Of a DNA stretch of 64,000 bases, positions 1-8,483 are shown one piece after another. The DNA is from Romboutsia lituseburensis DSM 797 (lineage in GTDB: Bacteria; Bacillota; Clostridia; Peptostreptococcales; Peptostreptococcaceae). The stretch is from positions 372,001-436,000 of the forward strand of contig NZ_FNGW01000004.1 in NCBI RefSeq assembly GCF_900103615.1. The letters are read 5' to 3'. The notes beneath the pieces were generated by a model. It saw nothing but the letters and a program-made list of their open reading frames with translations. It searched no databases and was not told the origin of the DNA. Position numbers and translations under genes: made by a program. Every line of letters starts with the position of its first letter. Within the stretch, counting starts at the first letter, position 1.

Positions 1-1203
1 GGATTTGAGGGAGAACATGAAGCGGCTAAATACATACAAAGCCAATTTAAAAAATTAGGACTAAACTCAGAACTTAAAACAGTAGATGGGATAGATGGAT
101 TTATAGATGAGGGGTCTTCATTAACAATAAATAATCAAAGTGTAACTGTAAAAACACTGACATACTCACAACCTACTAATCAAAAATTAGAAGGTGAACT
201 TGTATATGCAAAAACTGGAACAGAAAATGAGTGTAAAGAAGCTAACTTGCAAGGTAAAATAGCACTTATACAAAGGGGTTCAATATCTTTTGCAGATAAA
301 GCTAAAAATGCATACAACAATGGAGCAGTTGGAGTAATCATATATAATAATGCTAGTGGAATGTTAAATGGTACACTAGGTGAACTAAATGATAGTGTAG
401 TACCAACAGTAGGTATGAGCTTAGAAGATGGAAAAGTTTTAGTAGATAAAGTAAATGCTGGAGAAAGTGTAAATGTATCTATGGAAGTTAACACTATAGT
501 AAAACCAAATAGTTTTTCATACAATGTAGTAGGTGAATTACCAGCACATAAAAACGTTAAAAATCCTCAAACATTAGTAGTAGGAGCGCACTTTGATAGT
601 GTAAGCTGTCCAGGTGCTAATGACAATGCAAGTGGTACAGCAACAATACTTGAATTAGCTAGATTAATATCACAACCAGAAGTTAAAAACAAACTACAAT
701 ATAATATAAAATTTGTTGCATTTGGAGCAGAGGAAATAGGGCTAGTAGGATCTAAAGAATACGTAGAACAATTAGTACAATCAGGAGAAGCTGAAAATAT
801 AGCAGGTATGATAAATCTTGATATGGTAGGAGTAGGAAATCAAGTAGTAACATATAACATAGATGATAATGCATCACATAAAATAACAGATATAGCACAC
901 GAAAATATAAATGAATTAGGATATAAATTTGGAGGACACTTTAACTCAGGATCAAGTGATCATGCACCATTTGAAGCAGCAGGTATACCATCTGTATTTA
1001 TACAATTTGACAAAGACCCATACTATCATACAGATGAAGATACATTAGATAAAATAGATCCTCAAAACATAAAAGAAACAGCAACATTAGTATTAAACAT
1101 GCTTATGGATATGCAAGAAAAATCACCAAACAAACCTAATAAGCCAAATAAAAAGCAATTTAAAAATATAGAATTTGAAAATGAAGAAATGCCAAGTTTA
1201 TAA
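1..1203 (+). CDS. Secreted M28 family aminopeptidase (5' end outside window)
   Basis: The frame is open from the first base, so the N-terminus and any signal peptide lie upstream. The first ~170 codons form a protease-associated (PA) domain inserted before the peptidase core. The M28 di-zinc ligands are all visible: His at 589 (GAHFDS), Asp at 622 (DNASG), the Glu-Glu pair at 730, Asp at 820 (LDMVG) and His at 1027 (YYHTDED). These enzymes remove N-terminal residues from peptides outside the cell. The C-terminus is a short Asn/Lys/Pro-rich tail (PNKPNKPNKK) with no obvious anchor. A strong terminator follows. Family assignment is firm; substrate preference cannot be read. Confidence 0.93.
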   Translation, partial: GFEGEHEAAKYIQSQFKKLGLNSELKTVDGIDGFIDEGSSLTINNQSVTVKTLTYSQPTNQKLEGELVYAKTGTENECKEANLQGKIALIQRGSISFADKAKNAYNNGAVGVIIYNNASGMLNGTLGELNDSVVPTVGMSLEDGKVLVDKVNAGESVNVSMEVNTIVKPNSFSYNVVGELPAHKNVKNPQTLVVGAHFDSVSCPGANDNASGTATILELARLISQPEVKNKLQYNIKFVAFGAEEIGLVGSKEYVEQLVQSGEAENIAGMINLDMVGVGNQVVTYNIDDNASHKITDIAHENINELGYKFGGHFNSGSSDHAPFEAAGIPSVFIQFDKDPYYHTDEDTLDKIDPQNIKETATLVLNMLMDMQEKSPNKPNKPNKKQFKNIEFENEEMPSL

Positions 1204-1247
1204 TTTAATAGGATATGTTAAATTATTCTATTATTAAATAGAATAAT

Positions 1248-1292
1248 AAAAATGACTGGCTTTGTATTCCATTAACATCGCCAGTCATTTTT
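1248..1292 (+). terminator. Rho-independent terminator of the M28 gene
   Basis: A perfect 13-bp inverted repeat (AAAAATGACTGGC and its complement) has a T-rich 3' arm. The symmetric A/T flanks mean it may also stop the convergent gene at 1344-1865. Confidence 0.88.
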
Positions 1293-1343
1293 ATAGTTAA
1301 TTTGCATTATATTAAAATTACGAACTTGCTAAGCTAATTAATT

Positions 1344-1865
1344 TTAATGATTACTTATATTTAAAGTATTAATAAATTTTTCCCTATCTAAAGGAGTTTG
1401 AAAACAAGAACATGGAATAAGGGCAGATATATTACCTTTGTTATTAATAATGACAATAATACTATCTTCTTCAAAAAATTTACTTACATTGCTAAGATTT
1501 GTTTTTTTTATATTATCCTCAAAAGAATATATAATACTATTTTCTTCAATTTTTAAGCTCTGCCAACCTAGTATATCAGGATTTTTATTTACTTTATTTT
1601 TTACTAATCTAAGTCGTTTTTTATGTAATTGTTCAGGACTTAGTCCCCAAAACAATAATAAGACTATTAATCCTGCTAACACACCAAAAACTAAGAATGC
1701 TTTAAACCCATAAATAACAAAATATATAATACTCATTATTAGCCATGATCCAACAATAACTTTTTTAATCAACTTTAAGACATGAGTATTTTTCTCATCA
1801 AATTCCGATATAAACTTTAAAGCAGTTGCATATTCTTCTAGTGTTAATTTGAAATTGTATTCCAT
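1344..1865 (-). CDS. YcxB-like two-helix membrane protein
   Basis: 173 residues. A soluble N-terminal stretch is followed by two adjacent hydrophobic helices (about residues 37-72) and a basic linker. The C-terminal domain of short beta strands ends with the Ile-Pro...Phe pattern seen in YcxB-like proteins. AGGAGG sits just upstream of the ATG. Molecular function of the family is unknown. A second protein with the same architecture is at 51189-51701 inside the immunity-gene array, so family members may act as membrane immunity proteins; that is inference. It stands alone, convergent to the aminopeptidase. Confidence 0.68.
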   Translation of the reverse strand: MEYNFKLTLEEYATALKFISEFDEKNTHVLKLIKKVIVGSWLIMSIIYFVIYGFKAFLVFGVLAGLIVLLLFWGLSPEQLHKKRLRLVKNKVNKNPDILGWQSLKIEENSIIYSFEDNIKKTNLSNVSKFFEEDSIIVIINNKGNISALIPCSCFQTPLDREKFINTLNISNH

Positions 1866-2146
1866 TTTTCTATCCTCCTATATCAATTCAATATATCTAT
1901 TTTCCTTAAGTATATATTAAATGTACTTAGGAGAAATAGGTATCTTAACAAGTGCTTTGTTTAACAAATCCATTTAATAAAAGTATCAAAACTAGAGTCA
2001 TAATTATATTGCTCTATTTTTGTATAATTAATATAAAAAAATAATTATGAAAATAATAAAAATTATACTTAAGAATAATTTTCTGAAAATTCTATAAAAG
2101 GTATTATTATACTAAATAATACTTTTCAGGAAGGATAATTTTATTT

Positions 2147-3064
2147 ATGTCATTTAAATATAGGGTATATGGGTTAAATATAGAATCAGAAATTGAACTA
2201 GAAGAACTTGTAAAAATAGAGGACAATCAATGTAACCAAATAGATGTAAAAATAATATATGGAAAAACTAATAATAAAATAAAAAATCAAGTAAAAAGCA
2301 ATTCATGGATAGGTACAGATATAAATGATATATGTGTATACACTAAAGACATTGCAATATATCAAATAAAAAATGGTAACACCATAATAATAGAACCATT
2401 AAAAGATAAGGATAATGAAAGAATAAAATCATTTTTATTAGGATGGTCATTTGGAATATTGTTAATTCAAAGAAAAACCATAGCACTACATGGATCAGCC
2501 ATATCAAAAGGAGATAAAGCTATTATAATATCAGGCAAAAGTAAAGCAGGTAAATCAACATTAGCATCAGCTTTTAATAATAAGGGATATAAGTTTTTAT
2601 CAGATGATGTAGTAGCACTAGATATACTAAAGGATAGTGTACTAGCTCAACCTGCATATCCACAAAATAAGATATGCGAAGATGTTATGAAAGTATTGGG
2701 ATATAATAAAAAAAACTATGAAATAAATAAAAAAGATACTGAAAGAATAAGATACAAAGTGCCAGTAAACCAAATGTTTGAACCAAAGCCATGTAAAGTA
2801 CAAGCTATATTTGAAATAGTATCTAAAGATGAATATGAAAAAGTTAGTATAGAAAAAATAGAAGGCAATAAAAAAATTGACTATATGCTGAATAACATAT
2901 ATTTCTTTGGGGTAGAAAGTTCAATAGGAACGAGACCAGAATATTTTAAAAAAGCAATTCAATTAATCAACAGTATTCCTTTATATAAAATAAAACGACC
3001 ATCAGACAAGATAACAATAGAAGAACAGATGGACTTAGTAGAAAATGAATTATCAGAATTATAA
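2147..3064 (+). CDS. HPr-kinase-like (PadeK-type) peptide kinase
   Basis: 305 residues, with the C-terminal half resembling the kinase core of HPr kinase/phosphorylase. A P-loop GKSKAGKST lies at residues 130-138, followed by an LSDDVVAL motif near residue 152. The N-terminal domain lacks the HPrK N-domain and instead looks like kinases encoded in lasso-peptide clusters. The characterised relative (THCK/PadeK of the paeninodin pathway) phosphorylates the C-terminal serine of a precursor peptide. A small peptide with a matching leader and a C-terminal Ser is encoded 71 bp downstream (3136-3297), before the first terminator, so the two form one transcription unit. No HPr is nearby. A role as peptide kinase is well-supported inference. 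Confidence 0.8.
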   Translation: MSFKYRVYGLNIESEIELEELVKIEDNQCNQIDVKIIYGKTNNKIKNQVKSNSWIGTDINDICVYTKDIAIYQIKNGNTIIIEPLKDKDNERIKSFLLGWSFGILLIQRKTIALHGSAISKGDKAIIISGKSKAGKSTLASAFNNKGYKFLSDDVVALDILKDSVLAQPAYPQNKICEDVMKVLGYNKKNYEINKKDTERIRYKVPVNQMFEPKPCKVQAIFEIVSKDEYEKVSIEKIEGNKKIDYMLNNIYFFGVESSIGTRPEYFKKAIQLINSIPLYKIKRPSDKITIEEQMDLVENELSEL

Positions 3065-3135
3065 AATTATTTATATTCCTTATTAAGAAAATAAGGTTAA
3101 TATAAAAATAAAACAAAAGGGATGGGGGAGATATT

Positions 3136-3297
3136 ATGAAAGAATGGAAAAAACCTAAAATAACGTGCTTGGGAATAGGAAAAACTGAAAGTATAAGTAA
3201 AGACCCTCTAGGAATAAGGCCACTAGGAAAGGATGAGAGTAGCAGCAGTAGTAGTAGTAATAAGCCACCAAAACCACCGGGACTAGGACCATCTTAA
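3136..3297 (+). CDS. Lasso-like leader peptide, probable kinase substrate
   Basis: 53 residues, start preceded by GGGGGAGA. The N-terminal segment KEWKKPKITCLGIGKTE has the W-P-LG-T spacing typical of paeninodin-type lasso precursors, including a Thr at the expected -2 leader position. The rest is unlike a lasso core: no Asp/Glu falls 7-9 residues after the expected cleavage site. Instead there is a run of seven Ser, a Pro-rich tail and a C-terminal Ser. With the HPr-kinase-like gene immediately upstream, the Ser tract or the terminal Ser is a plausible phosphorylation target. No cyclase, peptidase or exporter is present. Final product and role are unknown. Confidence 0.72.
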   Translation: MKEWKKPKITCLGIGKTESISKDPLGIRPLGKDESSSSSSSNKPPKPPGLGPS

Positions 3298-3323
3298 AAT
3301 ATTTAAATAGTTAACAATAATTT

Positions 3324-3363
3324 AAATCTCACTTTATATAAAACATATAAAGTGAGATTTTTT
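3324..3363 (+). terminator. Terminator after the peptide/kinase unit
   Basis: A 12-13 bp inverted repeat (AAATCTCACTTTA and its complement) ends in a T run. It separates the kinase-peptide unit from the capsule operon. Confidence 0.88.
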
Positions 3364-3435
3364 GTGTTACACATATGTAGAAACAAATTAACCATATTAC
3401 TTATAGGGCTAATACAAAAAGGAATACAAAACTAC

Positions 3436-3476
3436 ACCTGTGGGTAGTATTCGTTATCTACCTAAAAAAATATAAT
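3436..3476 (+). promoter_or_regulatory. Capsule operon promoter with shared upstream element
   Basis: ACCTGTGGGTAGTATTC (3436-3452) lies 35 bp, start to start, upstream of a TATAAT box at 3471. The same element with 2 mismatches lies at exactly the same distance from a TATAAT upstream of the small peptide at 20388. No good -35 box is visible in either, so the element may bind an activator. The first capsule gene follows with a strong GGAGG. Confidence 0.6.
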
Positions 3477-3532
3477 AATATAGGAGTTAAAACTTAAACA
3501 AAATTAATTGGAGGATAAGTGGAGGGAAGTAA

Positions 3533-4213
3533 ATGGAAGAAACAATTGACTTAAGGGAGTATTTCGCAATAATAAAAAAGCGATTTTGGATAATTGCACT
3601 TATAGCAATAGTAGCCACAACAGTTAGTGGAATTATAAGTTATGTTAGATATGTTCCAGTATATCAAGCACAAACAACGCTAATAGTAAGTGCTGAACCA
3701 ATAAATGGTACTACAGTACTTACAGGAGATCAAATGTCAGTAACACAAAAGCTAGCAGTACTATATGGAGAAGTAATCAAATCAAGAGCAGTGCTAGAAC
3801 CAGTCATAAAAGATTTAAATCTAGACATGACATACAATCAACTAGCTGCATCAGTATCAGTAACACCAGTCAATGAAACACAAATAATGAACTTGATGGT
3901 ACAAGATACAAATCCAGAAAGAGCCAGAGATATAGCAAATAAAATACCTGAAGTATTTGGAAAAGAAGCAAAAAGAATAACAAATGCCAATAAGGTAGAA
4001 GTAATAGATAAAGCAATACTTTCAAAAGCGCCTATAAACTCAAACAAAACAATGAACATGGTTATAGCAGCAGTACTAGGAGCAATGATAGGACTGTTTG
4101 TAATATTCTTAATAGAATATCTAGATAACAAAATAAAGACACCACAAGATATACAAAAACATTTAGAACTACCAATATTAGGAGTAATACCTGATGAAGG
4201 ATTAATAAAATAG
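3533..4213 (+). CDS. Polysaccharide co-polymerase / tyrosine-kinase activator (CpsC/YveK type)
   Basis: 226 residues with a Wzz-type topology: a transmembrane helix near residues 18-38, an extracytoplasmic domain, and a second helix near residues 174-196 followed by a short cytoplasmic tail. In Gram-positives this protein sets polymer chain length and its tail activates the separate cytoplasmic kinase, which is encoded 14 bp downstream. It is the first gene of the capsule operon and is preceded by the shared promoter element and a strong ribosome binding site. No CpsB-type phosphatase gene is seen beside it. Confidence 0.88.
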   Translation: MEETIDLREYFAIIKKRFWIIALIAIVATTVSGIISYVRYVPVYQAQTTLIVSAEPINGTTVLTGDQMSVTQKLAVLYGEVIKSRAVLEPVIKDLNLDMTYNQLAASVSVTPVNETQIMNLMVQDTNPERARDIANKIPEVFGKEAKRITNANKVEVIDKAILSKAPINSNKTMNMVIAAVLGAMIGLFVIFLIEYLDNKIKTPQDIQKHLELPILGVIPDEGLIK

Positions 4214-4227
4214 GGGGAAAGTAAAAT

Positions 4228-4950
4228 ATGCCAAAATTAATAACTATAAAAAATCCGAAATCCCCTATATCAGAAGCATATAGAGGAATAAGAACGAGCA
4301 TACAATTCTCAGATCTAGACAAAGAAATGAAAGTAATAACAGTAACAAGTAGTAAACAAAACGAAGGAAAAACAACAGTAATAACTAACCTAGCAACAAC
4401 ATTTGCTAACTTAGACAAAAAAGTACTTGTAATAGATGGAGATCTAAGAAACCCAGGTGTACATAGAATGTTTGGAATAAGTAACTTACACGGACTTACA
4501 GATGTATTAGTAGATAATACAACTTTTGTAGACTGTGTAAACTGCACAGATACTAAAAACCTTCATGTATTAACATGTGGAGTAGTACCACCAAATCCTT
4601 CAGAAATGTTGGCATCTCAAAGGATGAAAGAATTTATAGATAATTTAAAAGATAATTATGACTATATATTCATAGATGCACCACCGATAGGAATAGTAAC
4701 AGACGCTGGAGTAATATCAAGTTATTCAGATGGATGCATATTAGTAATAGGTGCAAATGAAACAGATATAGAAACAGCTAAACTAGCAAAAGAAAGACTA
4801 GATAGTGTAGGAGCAAAAATAATAGGAACAGTACTTAATAAATTTGCAGTAAAAACTAATGGACATGACTATTATGCGTACTACTATCAAGGAAGAAAAT
4901 CTAAAAAAGCTAATAGAAAAATGAACAAAAAAGAAAAATCCATGGCGTAA
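4228..4950 (+). CDS. BY-type tyrosine kinase CpsD/YwqD-like
   Basis: 240 residues. Walker A SSKQNEGKTT is at residues 41-50, Walker A' in VIDGDLRNP near 72-80 and Walker B in FIDAPP near 148. A C-terminal tyrosine cluster (HDYYAYYYQG) provides the autophosphorylation sites. The N-terminal SEAYRGIRT segment is the usual oligomerisation motif. It works with the membrane activator just upstream to regulate polymerisation and export of the polysaccharide. A basic tail (GRKSKKANRK) ends the protein. Confidence 0.93.
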   Translation: MPKLITIKNPKSPISEAYRGIRTSIQFSDLDKEMKVITVTSSKQNEGKTTVITNLATTFANLDKKVLVIDGDLRNPGVHRMFGISNLHGLTDVLVDNTTFVDCVNCTDTKNLHVLTCGVVPPNPSEMLASQRMKEFIDNLKDNYDYIFIDAPPIGIVTDAGVISSYSDGCILVIGANETDIETAKLAKERLDSVGAKIIGTVLNKFAVKTNGHDYYAYYYQGRKSKKANRKMNKKEKSMA

Positions 4951-4972
4951 AAAAGCCATGTAGGAGGCTTAT

Positions 4973-5419
4973 ATGCAAGTAAAAAGTGAAGTCTTAAATG
5001 AAAAAAATACATCTAAAAAAGTGATGACATGGGCTCTTGATATATGCAGTATAGTACTAGCTATGTTAATTAGCAGTCAATTATTGAAAATAGATAATTC
5101 ACACATATTTAGAATGAAAAGCTTAAATACACTGATTTTATATATAGTATTTAACACATCTTTATTAGGTATTTTTAACTGTTATAAAATTTATTTTAAG
5201 TTTGATAAAGCAGGAATTATTGGAAATATTTTTACTGCATGTTTCGTAGCAATGTTACCTATATATTTAATTGATAAAACTTTTAATTTGCCTAAGTCAC
5301 CATTATTTTATATTTTTAATGTACTGATTATATCAGTTTTGGCGGTTGGAACTAGATATGTATATTTATTATTTGCAGATAAATATATAAAAGTTGATAA
5401 GAGAGACAGTAATAAATAG
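4973..5419 (+). CDS. Stand-alone membrane domain of a priming glycosyltransferase or CapD-like protein
   Basis: 148 residues with four predicted membrane helices (about 25-42, 53-70, 84-103, 110-133) ending in TRYVYLLFADKYIKVDKRD. This matches the N-terminal four-helix bundle that precedes the soluble domain in WbaP-type priming transferases and CapD-like dehydratases, but nothing follows. The separate catalytic transferase begins 31 bp downstream. It may be a split partner of that enzyme or a remnant. It lies inside the operon with a good AGGAGG, so it is probably expressed. Confidence 0.55.
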   Translation: MQVKSEVLNEKNTSKKVMTWALDICSIVLAMLISSQLLKIDNSHIFRMKSLNTLILYIVFNTSLLGIFNCYKIYFKFDKAGIIGNIFTACFVAMLPIYLIDKTFNLPKSPLFYIFNVLIISVLAVGTRYVYLLFADKYIKVDKRDSNK

Positions 5420-5450
5420 TATAAATGGAATTTATATTATGGAGGGTAAA

Positions 5451-6140
5451 ATGGGGGAAAGATTTAGATTTGAAAGTGAAATAGATGAATCAGCTGTAGC
5501 TATTGATATAGATAGTATACAAACAAACAACTCTATATTCTATACAGCAACTAAAAGAATAATCGATATAGTATGTTCTTTAGCAGGTCTTATATTATTA
5601 TCTCCATTGTTTTTAGCAGTAGCAATACTTATTAAATTAGAAGATCCAAAAGGCAAGGTATTCTTTGCACAAGAAAGAAACGGCAGATATCCATTAACTT
5701 TTAAAATGTACAAGTTTAGAAGTATGGTACATAATGCAGAAGAACTTTTAGATGAACTTATGGATCAAAATGAACAAACAGGGCCAGTTTTCAAGATAGA
5801 AAACGATCCTAGAATAACTAATATAGGTAGATTTATAAGAAGAACAAGTATCGATGAATTGCCACAGCTATTTAATGTACTTAAAGGTGATATGAGCTTA
5901 GTTGGTCCAAGACCACCTATACCTCATGAAGTTGAGCAGTACACAGCATATCAAATGCAAAGACTTGGAGTGAAGCCAGGGCTTACTTGTATATGGCAGG
6001 TAAGTGGTAGAAATAATGTTGGATTTGATGAGTGGGTAGATATGGATGTTGAATATATACAAAATAGATGTTTGTGGCTTGATATAAAGCTGATATTTAA
6101 AACGGTGTTTGTACTGTTTGGAGATGAAAATGCATCATAG
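5451..6140 (+). CDS. Undecaprenyl-phosphate sugar phosphotransferase (priming transferase)
   Basis: Bacterial sugar transferase (PF02397-type). The reading frame extends upstream, but GGAGGG at 5441-5446 places the start at this ATG, giving 229 residues. One membrane hairpin near residues 36-58 is followed by the family hallmarks KMYKFRSM, DPRITNIGRFIRRTSIDELPQ, and the SLVGPRPP motif with its catalytic region. It transfers the first sugar-1-phosphate from a UDP-sugar to undecaprenyl phosphate at the inner membrane face, starting each repeat unit. The large N-terminal bundle found in WbaP is absent and may be supplied by the preceding gene. Confidence 0.92.
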   Translation: MGERFRFESEIDESAVAIDIDSIQTNNSIFYTATKRIIDIVCSLAGLILLSPLFLAVAILIKLEDPKGKVFFAQERNGRYPLTFKMYKFRSMVHNAEELLDELMDQNEQTGPVFKIENDPRITNIGRFIRRTSIDELPQLFNVLKGDMSLVGPRPPIPHEVEQYTAYQMQRLGVKPGLTCIWQVSGRNNVGFDEWVDMDVEYIQNRCLWLDIKLIFKTVFVLFGDENAS

Positions 6141-6159
6141 ATAGGAGAGTATTGCAAAT

Positions 6160-6630
6160 ATGAAAAAAGTATTGTTTATTTCATCTGCAGGGGGTCACTT
6201 ATCAGAGTTAATGCAGATGGAATATTTAATAAATAAATATGAATCTTACATAGTTACTGAAAAAACAGAAAGCACTATAAATTTAAAAAATATATATGGG
6301 AACAGGATATCGTTTCTGATTCATACATCAAGAAAACCATTTATAAAGTTTCTATTTAAATTTATATTCAATATTATTAAATCCATAATAATTTATTTTA
6401 AGTATAGGCCAGATGTTATAGTAACTACAGGAGCTAACTGTGTTATTCCAATTTGCTATATAGGTAAGATTATGAGGAGTAAAATAGTGTATATTGAGTC
6501 TTTCGCTAGAGTAGAATCTTTAAGTTTAACTGGGAAAAATTTGAAATCAATATCAGATTTATTTTTTGTCCAACATAGAGAATTGAAAGAAAAATTTCAA
6601 GATACTATATATGAAGGTAGGTTATTTTAA
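6160..6630 (+). CDS. Alg14/PssD-like glycosyltransferase subunit
   Basis: 156 residues, Alg14 family. It has the N-terminal SSAGGHLSELMQM glycine motif and the TTGANCVIP and IESFARVESLS segments conserved in PssD/EpsE/Alg14. These membrane-associated subunits recruit the Alg13-like catalytic partner to the lipid-linked acceptor. The stop codon overlaps the start of the partner gene (TAATG), so the two are translationally coupled. Together they probably add the second sugar. Confidence 0.88.
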   Translation: MKKVLFISSAGGHLSELMQMEYLINKYESYIVTEKTESTINLKNIYGNRISFLIHTSRKPFIKFLFKFIFNIIKSIIIYFKYRPDVIVTTGANCVIPICYIGKIMRSKIVYIESFARVESLSLTGKNLKSISDLFFVQHRELKEKFQDTIYEGRLF

Positions 6631-7100
6631 TGATTTTTGTAACACTTGGAACCTTTGAAATGAAATTTACGAGAATATTAAATCAATTAGAAAAATTAGA
6701 CCTAAAAGATAAAGTAATAATACAATCAGGTCATACACATTTTAAATCTAATAAATATCAAGTAATTAATTTTATGGGAAAAGAAGAATTTAGATATTAT
6801 TTAGAAAAGGCTGATATAGTTATATGTCATGGAGGAGTTGGATCAATACTAGAGGCGATAAATTTTAAAAAAAGAGTAATTGCTATACCAAGATTAATTA
6901 AATATAATGAGCATGTTGATAATCATCAAGTAGAAATTGTAAAAAAATTTATAAAAGAAGGATATATAATTGGAACAATCAATGAAAAAAAAATAGGCGA
7001 TTTGATAGAAATATCAAAGAAATTTAACTTTAAAGAATATAATAAATCATCACAAGAATTTATATGTAAATTAGACAATTATATTGAAAATATAATATAA
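6630..7100 (+). CDS. Alg13/PssE-like glycosyltransferase catalytic subunit
   Basis: 156 residues of GT28/Alg13 type. It starts MIFVTLGTFEMKF and contains the UDP-sugar binding region CHGGVGSILEAINFKKRVIAIPR with NEHVDNHQ. It overlaps the preceding Alg14-like gene by one base, as is usual for this heterodimer. The next 300 bp hold only the decayed remains of another glycosyltransferase. Confidence 0.88.
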   Translation: MIFVTLGTFEMKFTRILNQLEKLDLKDKVIIQSGHTHFKSNKYQVINFMGKEEFRYYLEKADIVICHGGVGSILEAINFKKRVIAIPRLIKYNEHVDNHQVEIVKKFIKEGYIIGTINEKKIGDLIEISKKFNFKEYNKSSQEFICKLDNYIENII

Positions 7101-7132
7101 AAGTATATAAATGAAAAGTTCTAGTGAAAAAT

Positions 7133-7408
7133 GTGAAGATAAATATTTTGGTAGTTGGTTCCTTATTAGAGGTTAAAGAAGGAATGACAGCCTTATCTAA
7201 ATTTTACTTAAATAATAACTGAAGTAGAATGTTTATAAACTTAATTAAGTAAAAACAAAATAATAAATATTATAGATTATTAAAAAATATAGATGAAATA
7301 ATCAAGTTATGAATTGTTCTAAAAATTTTAAAACAATTTAAAACTAATGAGTATGTATTAAATACAGAAAGTATAACAAAATCGATAGATACATTTATAG
7401 GAGGAAAA
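7133..7408 (+). pseudogene. Decayed GT4-type glycosyltransferase remnant
   Basis: This gap between two transferase genes keeps one reading frame with recognisable ends. A GTG-started segment KINILVVGSLLEVKEG looks like the first strand of a GT4 transferase. The end, EYVLNTESITKSIDTFI near 7350-7400, looks like a C-terminal tail. Three in-frame stop codons (7220 onward) lie between, and the whole is about 90 codons, so most of the gene is deleted. It suggests that the repeat-unit structure has changed in this lineage. Confidence 0.5.
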
Positions 7409-8479
7409 ATGAATATACTTTATCTTAATAATTCAATGCATTTGGGTGGTGATAATAAATGCATATTGAAATTATGTAAAGAATTGAAAAAAGATAATAA
7501 AATAATTGTAGCAAGCATGGGAGGCATTTTAGAGTCCGAATTAAATAATTTGGGAATTATGCATTATAAGATACATGACGTAGTAAATAAGAAGCCTAGT
7601 ATAATAATATCCAATGTTTATAAATTAATAAAAATAGTTAAAGACGAAAATATAGATATAATTCATAGCCATCATAGAATGTCGGCACTTACAGCTAAGA
7701 TAGTATCTAAGTTTGTAAAAGTAAAAGTTATTCATACACAACATCTATGTATAGAAGATAAATTTAGATTAACTAAGTTTGCATTAAATAGTATAAAAAT
7801 AATAACAGTAAGTGAATCAGCAAAAAAAATATTGCAAACTAAATCTAAATTAAATGGAAATAGGATAACTACTATTTATAATACTATAGAAACTGAAAAT
7901 GACAATAAAGTAGTAGATAAAAGATTAATTAATTTAAAGGATCAAGGATATTTTATTATAGCACAAGTAAGTAGAATAATTGATTATAAAGGTGTATATG
8001 ATTTTGTAGATATAGCAAAAAAAACTGTAATAGAAAACGATAATATAAGATTTGTACTTATAGGAGATGGGCCAGAAAAAGAAAACCTAGAAAAATATAT
8101 AAAAAAAGAAAGACTACAAGATTTTATAATTTTATTAGGAAGTAAAGATAATGTAATAGAACATCTAAAATATATTGACTTACTTTTATTATGCTCATAT
8201 ATAGAAGGATTACCATTAGCTCCAATTGAAGCATTTTCTCAAGGAATACCTGTAATTGCAACCAATATTAATGGAACAAATGAAGAAATAGTAGAAGGAA
8301 TGAATGGGCACCTAGTGAATGTAAAAGATATAGATCAATTTTCAAATAGAATATTAGAGTTGTACAAAGATAGAGAAAAATTGATTGAGATGAAAATAAA
8401 TTCTAAAAATATTTTTAATAAATATTTCAGTAGCGATGAATATATAAGTGAACACATAAAAATATATTGTAAAGGATAA
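7409..8479 (+). CDS. GT4 family glycosyltransferase
   Basis: 356 residues with the GT-B fold. The N-terminal acceptor domain begins MNILYLNNSMHLGG. The C-terminal donor domain holds QVSRIIDYKGVYDF and the EX7E motif in EGLPLAPIEAFSQGIPVIA, ending near NGTNEEIVEG. It transfers a sugar with retention onto the lipid-linked repeat unit. It is preceded by AGGAGG at 7398-7403 and is separated by 4 bp from the next gene. Donor and linkage cannot be predicted. Confidence 0.88.
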   Translation: MNILYLNNSMHLGGDNKCILKLCKELKKDNKIIVASMGGILESELNNLGIMHYKIHDVVNKKPSIIISNVYKLIKIVKDENIDIIHSHHRMSALTAKIVSKFVKVKVIHTQHLCIEDKFRLTKFALNSIKIITVSESAKKILQTKSKLNGNRITTIYNTIETENDNKVVDKRLINLKDQGYFIIAQVSRIIDYKGVYDFVDIAKKTVIENDNIRFVLIGDGPEKENLEKYIKKERLQDFIILLGSKDNVIEHLKYIDLLLLCSYIEGLPLAPIEAFSQGIPVIATNINGTNEEIVEGMNGHLVNVKDIDQFSNRILELYKDREKLIEMKINSKNIFNKYFSSDEYISEHIKIYCKG

Positions 8480-8483
8480 ACGT

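Noticed and set aside
3136-3297. Calling the first small peptide a true lasso peptide
   Set aside because: No acidic residue at ring positions 7-9 after the expected cleavage site and no B1/B2 genes; only the leader and kinase context match.
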